NCBI RefSeq assembly: GCF_040183065.1
Contig: NC_091131.1
Span: forward strand, 9,787,300-9,851,299
Origin: Periplaneta americana
Taxonomy: Eukaryota > Arthropoda > Insecta > Blattodea > Blattidae
Length of the DNA: 64,000 bases
Direction of reading: 5' to 3'
Below the pieces are notes generated by a model. That model was not told where the DNA came from. It saw nothing but the letters and a program-made list of their open reading frames with translations, and searched no databases. Positions 1 to 10,924 of the stretch are shown here, piece after piece (the first letter of the stretch is position 1; each line of letters opens with the position of its first letter). Position numbers and translations under genes: made by a program.

Positions 1-540
1 ATGAACGCTTATAGAAGAATGAACAATACATTTTCCGCAAATAACAAAACACAAAACACAAAATCACGTATATTGGAATGGCAGTATAACACACTGGTTT
101 TTGTACAAAACGTCGTATCTTTGGATGTACGAGTTTTTGGTCCTTTATTCTCTTAACACAAAATCTGGTAAATGGTCAGTGCGACAGTGCGAGGTATTGA
201 TAGTTACATTTTGAGAAAGCACTGCTTAAGCTGCATAATATTTTTGTCTTACTGAAAAAGAAAATGTTTTCTGGAGTTACAAGGTTTTGAAATAACAGTG
301 ACGATATGAAAATATATCATACTGGAAGTTTTACAAAGGAGAGCAATTAGAATCTTACGTGGAATTCCATATGGAACTCCAAATCGAGAATTGTACCTTA
401 ATACAAAAAATCTCTTCTATTAAAATGTTAGTAAAAACGTCTTTAATAATTTTCATTTACAAAATTACAAATAATCTTATCCACTTAAATTTGAAGTTTC
501 AACTCAACACTGAAATTTATGTATAATCACTCTATTTAAT
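1..540. other. Intergenic, one LINE scrap only
   Basis: No gene is visible. The only recognisable protein trace is a non-LTR reverse-transcriptase scrap at 322-411, listed separately. Confidence 0.6.
322..411 (+). pseudogene. Non-LTR retrotransposon RT C-terminal scrap
   Basis: About 30 codons read EVLQRRAIRILRGIPYGTPN then RELYLNTKNLFY and a stop. The pattern LQ-R-AIRI--G-PY-TP-REL is typical of the region after the palm/thumb in CR1/L2-type LINE proteins. Both ends are lost. Confidence 0.5.
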
Positions 541-1045
541 TACTTACTTATAAATGGCTTTTAAGGAACCCCCAGGTTCATTGCCGCCCTCACATAAGCC
601 CGCCATCGGTATCTATCCTGTTCAAGATTAATCCACTCTCTATCATCATATCCCACCTCCATCAAATCCATCTTAATATTATCCTCCCATCTACGTCTCG
701 GCCTCCCGAAAGGTCTTTTTCCCTCCAGTCTCCCAACTAACATTCTATATGCATTTATAGATTTTCCCACACGTGTTACATGCCCTGCCCATCTCAAACG
801 TCTGGATTTAATGTTCCTAATTATGTCAGGTGAAGAATACAATGCGTGCAGTTTTGCGTTGTGTAACTTGCTTCATTCTCCTGTAACTTCATCCCTCTTA
901 GCCCCAAATATTTTCCTAAGCACCTTATTCTCAAACACTCTTAACCTCTGTTCCTCTCTCAAAGTGAGAGTCCAAGTTTCACAACCATACAGAACAACCG
1001 GTAATATAACTGTTTTATAAATTCTAACTTTCAGATTTTTTGACA
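541..1045 (-). mobile_element. RTE-like retrotransposon, 5'-truncated copy
   Basis: This is the 3' end of an RTE-like non-LTR element. The last part of its protein (842-561) reads [20 protein letters not shown], later [20 protein letters not shown], and ends [11 protein letters not shown], followed by a short tail of TAAGTAAGTA type. The same peptide recurs at 9775-10056, 28554-29084 and 52505-52860. Upstream of 842 the sequence is collinear with the intact-looking copy at 28539-29709, but the frame is broken. There is no RT catalytic core here, so the copy is dead. Confidence 0.85.
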
Positions 1046-1317
1046 CCAGATAATCACTATATTAGGCAAAAAAAATTATAACAGCAAATTTTACTAAATA
1101 TGGCATTAGATCAATATTATATACTACTCAAAATATTACAACTCCTTACCATTGGAAAACAAAAATAAGATATGCAAATTGATTCGAATGTTAACAATAT
1201 CCAGTCAATAACTAATGATAAATCGTTAAAAAAACATACAAGGGGCGTGTCCAAAATAAACATTTTTCTATATAAGTGATGATGAAAAAAAAGTATTTTT
1301 TTTAACAGTTGAAATAT

Positions 1318-2043
1318 ACAGGGTGTTTCCGAGGTGGTGTTACAAACTTTCAGGGATGATGGCGAAGGGCACATGTATCAATTTGAGATAGGAACCATGG
1401 TCCGAAAATGACTGAGTCGAAAGTTATAAGCAAAAATAGTTTTGTGGAAATGGAATTGTAATTTGGCACCACGTGCCCTCCTTCCCTTAACCTTTGGAAC
1501 AGTCGTGGAAAGATGGTATGGGCCGGATGTCTCCTACGTAGGTACTTGCACCGATACAATCTGTGAGCTTGTCCACTGTTGCCATTGGCTCATCCGTATT
1601 CAAAAATCAGGTCTGCTTATTCCGCTCTCGTGTACGCCTCCATTTCACTAGGACTGATCGACTGGACACTGCAACTTGTACACATACACTGCTGTCTACA
1701 GACGTGCATATCAGGACCGACCATGTCCGTTACACATTACGCTATCTGCATTGCTTTAGTGTAGTTTCCTGTCCCCACCCCTCAGACAGCGCACTGAATG
1801 GAATACTGTAAGTAGACAACGTAAACAACGTCAGATGAATACAGTATGTGTAAGATGTACAGATAAATACACATAAATAAGGTGTACAGAGGAATAAAAT
1901 TATTTCATTTCCATACAACTATTTTTGCTTGTAACTTTCGACTCGGTCATTTCCGGACCAGGGTTCCCTATTTCAAATTGATACATGTGCCCTTCGCCAT
2001 CATCCCTGAAAGTTTGTAACACTATCTCGGAAACATCCTGTAT
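1318..2043. mobile_element. DNA transposon with about 135-bp terminal inverted repeats
   Basis: The left end starts ACAGGGTGTTTCCGAG. The right end, read backwards, starts ACAGGATGTTTCCGAG. Similarity continues inward for roughly 135 bases (for example AAACTTTCAGGGATGATGG in both arms). The flanks are TATA-rich, so a TA duplication is possible, as in Tc1/mariner elements, but it cannot be proven. About 450 bases between the arms contain no convincing transposase. The short open frames across it are accidental. Confidence 0.75.
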
Positions 2044-2737
2044 ATATTTTTCCAGCATCGCATCAATTTTCTCCTTTCTATACGAAATTAAAAAGTAAAG
2101 ATGGCGTTACGAAGCCTGGAATCCATTCTTGTAGACGCTACTGCCCTCTGTCTACTGTTACTCCACGGCGCATAAATAGGTTGTGTATGCAACAGCTATG
2201 ACGAGAATGCCAGTCGAACTATTGCTCATGAGTTATGACGCAGTTGCAGAAAAACATCTTCGTTTCACAGAAAAACCTGGAGGAGTGACGCAGTACTTGA
2301 ATAATTCAGTATAAATTGAAGGCATGACAGCTCACATCCCTGGCCTATATTTCGTAGTTTGCTATTCTGGCGGGTTGGAAATATCAAAAAATATTATTGA
2401 AAAGTTGGCGAAGAGTTCGAAACTGCTTTAATAATTCAACAAATTTCAGTGAAGCTAGCTTGGGAATATAGTCCAACGAACAGAAATCAAGGTTAATTAT
2501 TCCGTAAATATATAATTAGTTGTTTATGAATCAAGCGGACAAGAGTTTGGTTCCCTGCACAGATGATTGTAGAATAAACTACATCGTCTTAATCCGTTTA
2601 TAATTATAACCGAATTTTAGCAGGAGTGAAATAAATGGGAAGGAGAAATTGGACCATCTTGCGGTTCTGTGTACTATACTTAATGTGGTGCAGTACAAAG
2701 AGGCAGTGAACCAGGAACGACATAATTCACGTTACAC
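2044..2737. other. Intergenic, nothing recognised
   Basis: Mixed-composition sequence without a long open frame, repeat or RNA gene that I can support. Confidence 0.5.
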
Positions 2738-2921
2738 CACAGTCTAGTATATACAGTCGCGAAGCTCAATACGTAGTAAATATGCAAACATTAGGCAGTT
2801 GCTCACCACTAGGATCGCTAATATCGCCTCATTACAGGCAATGCAAAATAGTATACGTCACAGTCTATTGTTTCTAGCACCCTCAAAACTCAAGCTTCGT
2901 GACTGTATATAGTAGACTGTG
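2738..2921 (+). mobile_element. MITE family A, copy 1
   Basis: A 184-bp element with inverted ends of about 32 bp (CACAGTCTAGTATATACAG at the left). The flanks GTTACAC (2731-2737) and GTAACAC (2922-2928) look like a 7-bp target duplication with one mismatch. Copy 2 of the same family lies in the opposite orientation at 10736-10917 and shares the interior as well as the ends. Confidence 0.75.
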
Positions 2922-2999
2922 GTAACACGTTCATTCAACAATTGACATGAGAAAGTCGCCAAGATCATTCTGCTCTACAGATTAATGAAAACAGATAAA

Positions 3000-4810
3000 A
3001 TTAAGAAAATGTAAGACAAGACTTATACAAGGTAATAAAATGTTTAGATAAGATGAGACAAGATAAGATTTAGATAAGATAAGAAAATATTTAGATAAGA
3101 TAAGTCAAGATTTAAATAAGACAAGATAAGATTTAGATAATATAAGAAAATATTTAGATATGATGAGACAAGATTTAGATAAGGTAAGAAAAGATTTGGA
3201 CAAGATAAGAAAATATTTAGATAATATAAGACAAGATTTAAATAAGCCTAGGTAAGATTTAGATTAGATAAGATTTATAATTAAGATAAGAGAATATTAA
3301 GATAAGATAAGGTTTAGATAAGGTAAGACAAGATTCGGATAAAATAAGATTTACATAAGACAAGACAAGATTTAGATAAGGTAAGAAAAGATTTAGACAA
3401 GATAAGAAAATATTTAGATAAGATAAGTCAAGATTTAAATAAGACAAGATAAGATTTAGATAATATAAGAAAATATTTAGATATGATGAGACAAGATTTA
3501 GATAAGGTAAGAAAAGATTTAGACAAGATAAGAAAATATTTAGATAATATAAGACAAGATTTAAATAAGCCTAGGTAAGATATAGATTAGGTAAGATTTA
3601 TAATTAAGATAAGAGAATATTAAGATAAGATAAGATTTAGATAAGGTAAGACAAGATTTGGATAAAATAAGATTTACATAAGACAAGACAAGATTTAGAT
3701 AAGGTAAGAAAAGATTTAGACAAAATAAGAAAATATTTAGATAATATAAGACAAGATTTAAATAAACCTAGGTAAGATTTAGATTAGATAAGATTTATAA
3801 TTAAGATAAGAGAATATTAAGATAAAATAAGGTTTAGATAAGTTAAGACAAGATTTGGATAAAATAAGATTTACATAAGACAAGACAAGACTTAGATAAG
3901 GTAAGAAAAGATTTAGACAAAATAAGAAAATATTTAGATAATATAAGACAAGATTTAAATAAACCTAGGTAAGATTTAGATTAGATAAGATTTATAATTA
4001 AGATAAGAGAATATTAAGATAAAATAAGGTTTAGATAAGGTAAGACAAGATTTGGATAAAATAAGATTTACATAAGACAAGGCAAGATTTAGATAAGGTA
4101 AGAAAAGATTTAGACAAGATAAGAAAATATTTAGATAATATAAGACAAGATTTGAATAAGCCTAGGTAAGATATAGATTAGGTAAGATTTATAATTAAGA
4201 TAAGAGAATATTAAGATAAGATAAGATTTAGATAAGGTAAGACAAGATTTGGATAAAATAAGATTTACATAAGACAAGACAAGATTTAGATAAGGTAAGA
4301 AAAGATTTAGACAAAATAAGAAAATATTTAGATAATATAAGACAAGATTTAAATAAACCTAGGTAAGATTTAGATTAGATAAGATTTATAATTAAGATAA
4401 GAGAATATTAAGATAAAATAAGGTTTAGATAAGTTAAGACAAGATTTGGATAAAATAAGATTTACATAAGACAAGACAAGACTTAGATAAGATAAAGATA
4501 AGATTGAGAGAAGATGAATATAAGAAAATATTTAGGTAAGGTAAGACAAGGTTTAGTTATGGTAAGACAAGATTTGAATAAGATAAGCTTTACATGAGAC
4601 AAGACAACATTTAGATAAGACAATATTTACATAAGATAAAGACAGATTTAGAGAATATAAGGCAATATTTAGGTAAGATGAGATAAGATAAGATTTAGAT
4701 AAGACAAGATTTTGATAAGGTAAGACAAGATTTGGACAAGGTTAGCTTTACATAAGACAAGATAGATGAAACAGTATTTACATAAGATAAAGGTAAGACT
4801 TAGAGAATAT
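3000..4810. repeat. Higher-order satellite, about 197-bp unit
   Basis: The array is built from short AGATAAGATTTAGATAAG-like subrepeats organised into larger units. The marker CCTAGGTAAGAT recurs at 3247, 3570, 3768, 3963, 4161 and 4358. The spacings are 323, 198, 195, 198 and 197, so the unit is about 197 bp and the first interval holds an extra internal duplication. The strand shown is almost free of C. Open frames across it (for example 3259-3447) are repeat artefacts. Confidence 0.9.
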
Positions 4811-4812
4811 AA

Positions 4813-5001
4813 GGCTCTGTTGAAGCCATGTTTGCTACAACTTACGTTTGTGAAAAATTATTTTCAACAATGAAAATAGTAAAAACCAAATTTAGATCAC
4901 GACTGACAGACAAATACCTTCGTGATCAACTATGACTGGCAGTAAGTGACATAATTCCTGATTTTGAAACTCTGTCGCAGAGACATTCTGAAGACAGTTA
5001 A
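4813..5001 (+). pseudogene. hAT transposase C-terminal (dimerisation) fragment
   Basis: It reads AMFATTYVCEKLFSTMKIVK, then TKFRSRLTDKYLRDQL, an in-frame TGA, then LAVSDIIPDFETLSQRH and stop. The order of a hydrophobic block, CEKLFS, a basic KTKFRSRL stretch and LRDQLRLAV matches the hAT C-terminal dimerisation region of the GTF2IRD2/Charlie-like group. It directly follows the satellite array. Upstream transposase domains are missing. Confidence 0.7.
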
Positions 5002-5770
5002 TTTTAGGTTGTGATAATGTGTCCTATGTTTGCTTGTTCATTTCTTTCTTCGTTACACGTACTAAACATTAGTTTGTAGCCTTGAACTGTATAAAATTAT
5101 ATTTAAGTGTTTCACGTAAGGAAAATGAAAATCCTTTAATAAATCAGACAGTTACTTCACTTCCCCTTCGGGTGTCCGCCTCCCTCCACAGGTACTATGC
5201 ACGTTGCAGGTTACACAGTGGCTCGGCGCACGATCACATTTTCGCCACGGCTGTACTACAGTATTACTTCGTAAAAAAAAACTCTCCATCCATCGCACCT
5301 CACTTACAATCAATTCACGATTGCATATCACAAAATAAGATAGTGACTAATCTGAAAGAAAGAAATCCTAAGCGTTTAGGATTTTAATTTGCTGGTAGAA
5401 GAAACTGGAGTGAATATTTCAGTTCGAATGGGTTAAATATCAGTTATGCCACTATGAAATCAGAGCAGACAAAGGACGTTTTATACAGAAACACTGGAAT
5501 ACCAAAACACACAATAAAAATGTATAAGTATTTCTCAAGAAGACTTAAAACTCATGTTTTGTTTGAGACAGTCGAAAACCACGAATTTAGGATATTTGTA
5601 GAAAAAATACAACGTAAGAAAACTTCTTTGCGTAAACATCATATTGCGCCCTGCTGTGAAAATGTTTAATCTCATATAAAGGGCGTTATGGCTGATAAGA
5701 AAATATAGGTTTCGCGAAATGAAACAATAGAGTTAACTGAGAGTTTCGAAGGCCATGTTTCCGCGGGAAC
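5002..5770. other. Probable 3' sequence of the hAT fragment, otherwise unassigned
   Basis: Contains open frames of 101 codons (5082-5387) and 71 codons (5454-5669). Neither shows a recognisable domain, and both sit directly behind a dead transposase end, so I treat them as chance frames in transposon sequence. Confidence 0.4.
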
Positions 5771-5984
5771 ATTGGGACTAGGGCTGGGGACGGAGCGGTT
5801 CGGTTCGAAGTAGTTACTGTGACGTCATTACTCGGTTGAACCGAGTACAAATTAGTGGCGGCAGATTTAAAATTTAGATAGATTGAGTCGATTTTAGAAC
5901 GTAATTTGAAAGTGAAACCAAGGGTGTTTTAAAAGCGTTGTAGTAAAGCGCTTTCGCTTTACATAATAGCCAAATTGGCTAGTC

Positions 5985-6130
5985 TCTTATACATGAGACA
6001 ACTCATCTCGCCTAAGGTATTCCGTGGTTTTCCTCAGGCGTAAGACAAATGTCGGGATGAGCCCTACAAGAAATGGGCCACGGACCTATATGCCCTTCCC
6101 CATACATATTCCACCCTTATTATAAACGAT
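5985..6130 (+). mobile_element. SINE body fragment
   Basis: Contains GTGGTTTTCCTCAGGCGTAA followed by GACAAATGTCGGGATGAG, matching the body seen in the SINE at 22806-22960 (TTTTCCCTCAACCGTAAGG then CAAATGTCAGG). The tRNA-like head is missing. Confidence 0.55.
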
Positions 6131-6973
6131 GTATGCCCTAGTTCAGATAATATAAATAATCTATTAAATATACGAGGTCGCTTAATAAGTCGCAAATTGA
6201 AAGGACATTGACCTCTCAAATTGCAGATTAGATTTCACGGCGCTTCTTCCGACGGCCTTCACATGCTTTGTCATCGAACAACAGATGACGGCGTCTTGCC
6301 ATTCTAACGGCAAACACCAGCCAGCTCCTCCTCGCCCCGTTCCGCGATCAATTGATCAATGTCAGACCCCTCGCGTATGTGGTACCTAAGAGGTTACGTC
6401 CAATTTCGGCTTCCCCTTCAAAATTTTCTAGAGCTCCTTCAGGGGAGCAGCGTAACCCGGAGTGAGACTAGTGGCCAACAGGCTTGGAGCTCACATATTT
6501 AGTTTTGTACAGCCCCCAACCCCTTGCAAGGACGCGTTTTGCGTACCTTTTAAATTTTCCTCCCAATTCTCCTTCGATTTTTCGATTTTTTCGATTTCGT
6601 TTTCGCTTTGCCAATTGACGAGAAAAAAAGTGCTTCTCTTCATTGCAAAATGGCGGTTGCAAATTTCATTAGCGTGATTACAACTACTTGTGGAGTTATT
6701 TTGTATGAAAGGGCTATTTAACTTTCAGTGTTGTTATATATGACAGACGAAATAAAATTGATAAAATAATTTATAATACTAACAGCTAATGAATTAACAT
6801 GTGAGGTAAACGTTAAACACTGCAGCTAATTAAAAAAGAAGATAGAAAGAAACGGGCTCCATGAAGCGCTGCCTAAAACACTTAAAATAATACACAGAAT
6901 TATTTACTATTACGGAAAATGGATAAAATAATCAATAAAACGTGGAATCTTAAACTGAAAAACATAATGTTTA
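6131..6973. other. hAT interior, no gene recognised
   Basis: Includes a locally GC-richer stretch (6200-6480) with no domain or RNA fold that I can support. Confidence 0.45.
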
Positions 6974-7480
6974 TTTATGCTCGACCATGCCGAAATGTAG
7001 TAATTATACACCTGGTAGCAGTCCTTTAATGCATGTCATTAAAGTACACCTACTCATTAAAGGTCAGGTCTTTCAGCCAATGACGACTCAGGTTACAACT
7101 GTTCAGACAATGACAGGTCAGCTTTCTACCGTTATAAAACCGCAAGTATCGATTATTCTCGGATATGCAATCGAAAGAGAATTAGCGAAAAGTCACGGAG
7201 GCTGGAAATCCAATACTGTCGCAGAAGGTTATGTTCTGTTACTATAATAATTAGCGTTAATTGTAAATAATATTCAAATAAATTCAATTTGTCATCTCGT
7301 TTTTCAATGTCTAATTTAATTTCAATGTTATCTCTGTAGGTTTTTATGGCCTAGCAAGGTCAATGTGGACATCTGTTCCTCGGAAAAAATCAATACTTTG
7401 GCGTCTGCGCACATCCCACAACATACGGGACATTGCTCAAAAATTAATAATATCAAGTTAGAAATATGGTCGAGCATAAA
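6974..7480. mobile_element. 507-bp element with 15-bp perfect terminal inverted repeats
   Basis: It starts TTTATGCTCGACCAT and ends with the exact reverse complement ATGGTCGAGCATAAA. The interior is unique-looking, with an 86-codon open frame (6987-7247) that matches no family I know. A small hairpin (CTTTAATG/CATTAAAG) lies near 7025. No target duplication is evident, and the right end abuts a separate foldback. It is probably a non-autonomous DNA transposon of unknown superfamily. Confidence 0.6.
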
Positions 7481-7484
7481 AAGT

Positions 7485-7610
7485 CGTATGAAACTCGCCT
7501 ATAATGGTAATTAAGAAGCTCGTATGAAAATTATGAAATTCGCTTGCGCTCGTTTCATAAATATCCATACTCACTTCTTAATTACCTTCATTATAGGCTC
7601 GTTGCATAAT
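7485..7610. mobile_element. Foldback MITE of about 125 bp
   Basis: The left arm (CCTATAATGGTAATTAAGAAG) and right arm (CTTCTTAATTACCTTCATTATAGG) are inverted copies with a single small indel, separated by a short CGCTTGCGCTCG loop region. The element is nearly all arm. Confidence 0.65.
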
Positions 7611-7854
7611 GTACTATTACTTTATAACATTAACTAGCCTTCAATACAACCATGTTCTCTTTGGTGAAGAGTAATATTACTGATAAATTAAAGTAATTAC
7701 GTAACATAATTCGTAGAAATAAATACAAATAAAATTATGACTGATAAGGTAACACAAATCCAATAAACACAAATAGAAGAAAAATATAATGCACTTCTTT
7801 TTTAACATATTTAATATTAATCAAACACTTTAATATAATAATAATAATATTTAT

Positions 7855-8968
7855 ATTTATTTATATTTATTTATTTAATGTGCTGTACAACAGCCAGTGG
7901 CCAATTACAGTTCAGCACAAATATAACAAAAACATAAAACAAAAATAATTATTACACATAAATATAATTACAATAATGAAGATGAATGGATAACTAAGAA
8001 TACTATGAGACAATGATAATTGAGTATAATGCCTAAAAGAATACATAAATGATAAATCGTTGCCAAGAGCGAACTAAGTCTATACATTGAAGGGATCGAA
8101 TTCGCTGCCATGCATGTTGGCATTTTTAATGCATCTGGAGACTGGTGAAAGGAATTTCGAATTTCTAATATAGAAAAGTTTGTGGGCTCTCATATCTTTT
8201 GTTGGAATACGTAAGGTAATATTGTTTAAGAAAGAGTCACAGGATATATCACCTTTGAGGACTTTACAAAAGAACAGATAATCTAGCTCATGGCGTTTAG
8301 CATATAGATTTTGACAATTAAAATATTCACATTTTCTCTCATAACTATACCCAGAATTAATGGGCAGAAATCTGAATGAACATAAGGATATAAATTTTCT
8401 TTGTATATTTTCTAATTTAGCCGAGTCCGTAGTTGTAATCGAGTTCCAAACTACAGATGCATATTCGAGTTTCGATCGCACCAATGTATAGTATAGCATT
8501 AAAAGAGAATCGGGCGTGGAAAAAGAATAAGTTATTGACCGTATTATTCCTAGCATTCTGATTGCGTGATTGTAAATGTAATCAACGTGACTATGAAAAT
8601 ACAATTTACTGTCAAAGAATATTCCCAAATCTTTTACGCAATCCGTTCTGTTAATTAGTACATTATTTAGATAATAATTAAATTTCAGTGAAGAAGTTTT
8701 TCTAGAAAAGGTTATTACATTAGTTTTGGATACGTTAATTTTCATACCATTTTCTTCCGACCATTTAGCGACTGAATTAATGTCACATTGAAGTGATTGA
8801 CAGTCAGTACTACTTTTGATTGTACGAAAAATTTTTAAATCGTCTGCAAATAATAAACAGTCAGAACTTATTCTTTTACATATATCATCTATGAATATAA
8901 TAAATAGGAGAGGTCCTAAAGTAGATCCCTGCGGGACTCCGCAATTTATATTATAAAAATAAGAGTGT
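7855..8968 (-). mobile_element. LINE family C, 5'-truncated copy (CR1/L2-like)
   Basis: This is the 3' end of a non-LTR retrotransposon, comprising the end of its RT frame and a 3' UTR. The UTR finishes with GGCTGTTGTACAGCACATT-type sequence (GCTGT/ACAGC hairpin) and an (AAAT)n tail near 7860. The 5' truncation point abuts a (TTA)n array at 8969. The same 3' end recurs at 15080, 30488, 30930, 31102 and 34931, which defines the family. Confidence 0.85.
8080..8959 (-). pseudogene. LINE C reverse transcriptase, C-terminal 290 residues, frame intact
   Basis: The frame is open from the truncation point to the natural stop. It begins NCGVPQGSTLGPLLFIIF, continues IDDICKRISSD, and has LLFADDLKIF with the catalytic Asp pair FADD. 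It then reads KWSEENGMKINVSKTNV and VKDLGIFFDSKL. The thumb and C-terminal region (YYTLVRSKLEYASVVWN, LENIQRKFISLC) follow, ending ANMHGSEFDPFNV. RT domains 0-4 and the endonuclease are missing because of 5' truncation, so it is not functional. The lack of stops suggests a fairly recent insertion. Confidence 0.85.
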
Positions 8969-8970
8969 AT

Positions 8971-9013
<43 letters not shown>

Positions 9014-9035
9014 TTATATTATAATATAATAGTAA

Positions 9036-9092
<57 letters not shown>
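8969..9092. repeat. (TAA)n/(TTA)n microsatellite
   Basis: Two blocks of trinucleotide repeat around a TATAATATAATAG centre, directly at the 5' truncation point of the LINE. Confidence 0.95.
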
Positions 9093-9094
<2 letters not shown>

Positions 9095-9713
9095 GTGTGT
9101 ATAGTAATATGTTCAGACTGTCAGTGTTCATTAGGTCCACTTGACAGGTCATATAATAGGATGAACTCCTCTTCAATACTAGAGGCCTTTCAGCCCGCCT
9201 TGGGGATAAGGAAATAATTTGTCCTGCAGCAGAAAATATTTAAATACAACAGTACCTACGTTGTTGTCTGCTAGAATTAAGTAAAACACGTGAACTCTGT
9301 TTGAACTGATCGGTAACGGCTACGGTTAACCGAGTACTTTCGGTGCTCCGCTGTCAAGCACAGAACCGATAGAACCGAGTAACTCAACAGTTCTACTCGC
9401 TCCGTCCCCAGCTCTAATTGGGACGTGATAGTACGACAATGCATTGTATATAATATTCCACATTTTCAATTTGTACCAGTTACTTCTTGGGGGATTGAAT
9501 GACGTTATTCTAGATACGAACATTGCCTAGTAAAGAGAAGGCGAAATCTTTCATTCGAAGCACTAACATTATGAAGTTGCATAGTTTTGCATGTCTTTCA
9601 ACATGAACGCTAAGTGTGATATATAATTTCATTTTTATGTAATTTGCAATTCTACAGAGTTTTCTGTTTGATTTAAATTTAATTTTAAATGTTGTATTTG
9701 TTATATATATTTG

Positions 9714-10078
9714 GGGCTGAGAGGGATGAAGTTACAGGGGATGGAGAAAGTTACACAACACAGAACTGCACGCATTGTATTCTTCACCTGACATAATTAG
9801 GAACATTAAATCCAGACGTTTGAGATGGGCAGGACATGTAGCACGTATGGGCGAATCCAGAAATGCATATAGAGTGTTAGTTGGGAGGCCGGAGGGAAAA
9901 AGACCTTTAGGGAGGCCGAGACGTAGTTGGGAAGATAATATTAAAATGGATTTGAGGGAGGTGGGATATGATGATAGAGACTGGATTAATCTTGCTCAGG
10001 ATAGGGACCGATGGCGGGGTTATGTGAGGGCGGCAATGAACCTCCGGGTTCCTTAAAAGCCATTAGTAAGTAAGTAAG
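9714..10078 (+). mobile_element. RTE-like retrotransposon, 3' end copy
   Basis: Starts inside the frame (GGGGCTGAGAGGGATGAAG) and runs to the natural end. The peptide 9775-10056 reads [20 protein letters not shown], later [19 protein letters not shown], and ends [11 protein letters not shown]. The tail is TTAGTAAGTAAGTAAGG. It lacks all catalytic domains. Confidence 0.85.
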
Positions 10079-10492
10079 GTGAAATTGGAAATTTATCTTT
10101 TGAAGAGGTGGAGAAGTTCAAATATCTTGGAGCAACAGTAACAAACATAAATGATACTCGGGAGGAAATTAAACGCAGAATAAATATGGGAAATGCCTGT
10201 TATTATTCGGTTGAGAAGCTTTTATCATCCAGTTTGCTGTAAAAAAATCTGAAAGTTAGAATTTATAAAACAGTTATATTACCGGTTGTTCTGTATGGTT
10301 GTGAAACTTGGACTCTCACATTGAGAGAGGAACAGAGATTAAGGGTGTTTGAGAATAAGGTTCTTAGGAAAATATTTGGGGCTAAGAGGGAGAATGGAGA
10401 AAGTTACACAACACAGAACTGCACGCATTGTATTCTTCACCTGACATAATTAGGAACATTAAATCCAGACTTTTGAGATGGGCAGGGCATGT
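10079..10492 (+). mobile_element. RTE-like retrotransposon, internal fragment
   Basis: Immediately follows the previous copy, but carries the upstream part of the element: [20 protein letters not shown], later [20 protein letters not shown], with a stop after SSSLL. It breaks off at GGGCAGGGCATGTA. Tandem copies truncated in different ways are more likely two insertions than one. Confidence 0.8.
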
Positions 10493-10499
10493 ATATTCT

Positions 10500-10655
10500 A
10501 GTTACAGCTTACCTAACATCTATTAAATGTGACCAAACACTGCGTTATAATAATGTATTGAAAATGACTGACTATTTAGGCAATTTATTCTTAAAATGCT
10601 CAATTCCGTTATAAAAATATTGTTACTAATAGATGTTAGACGGTTTTCTGTAACT
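10500..10655. mobile_element. Small MITE at the RTE break
   Basis: The ends AGTTACAG and CTGTAACT are inverted. After a short unmatched gap the arms match again (CTAACATCTATTA and TAATAGATGTTAG). It lies within 10 bases of where the RTE fragment stops. No clear target duplication. Confidence 0.55.
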
Positions 10656-10735
10656 TCACCATTCTTACTGACGCTATTATTAATAAAAACGGATTAATTT
10701 CGGTATAAGAAACATATCTGTAAACACAGTATGAT

Positions 10736-10917
10736 CACAGTCTAGTACATACAGTCACGAAGCTTGAAGTGATGAGAGTACTAGAAACAACAGGCTGTAC
10801 CGGTACTATTTCGCATTGTCTGTGATGAGGCGATAGTAGCAATCCTAGTGGTTAGCAACTAATTTTGGATGCATATTCCCTAAGTATTGAGCTTCGTGAC
10901 TGTATATACTAGAGTGT
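10736..10917 (-). mobile_element. MITE family A, copy 2
   Basis: A 182-bp element related end to end to the copy at 2738-2921, but inverted. The flanks GTATGAT (10729-10735) and GTATGGT (10918-10924) look like a 7-bp target duplication with one mismatch. Interior landmarks shared with copy 1 include GATGAGGCGATA and ATCCTAGTGGT. Confidence 0.75.
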
Positions 10918-10924
10918 GGTATGG

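Larger units (their letters stand above)
5779..9416. mobile_element. hAT-type insertion, 3.6 kb, with nested elements
   Basis: The ends are TAGGGCTGGGGACGGAGCG and its near-complement (18 of 19 matching), flanked on both sides by the exact 8-bp repeat ATTGGGAC (5771-5778 and 9417-9424). An 8-bp duplication with a TAG-type terminus is the hAT hallmark. Subterminal copies of AACCGAGT occur near both ends, including a perfect palindrome of ACTCGGTT and AACCGAGT around a G near 5840. No transposase was found. The interior holds a SINE scrap, a small TIR element, a foldback, a LINE and a microsatellite. Confidence 0.85.
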
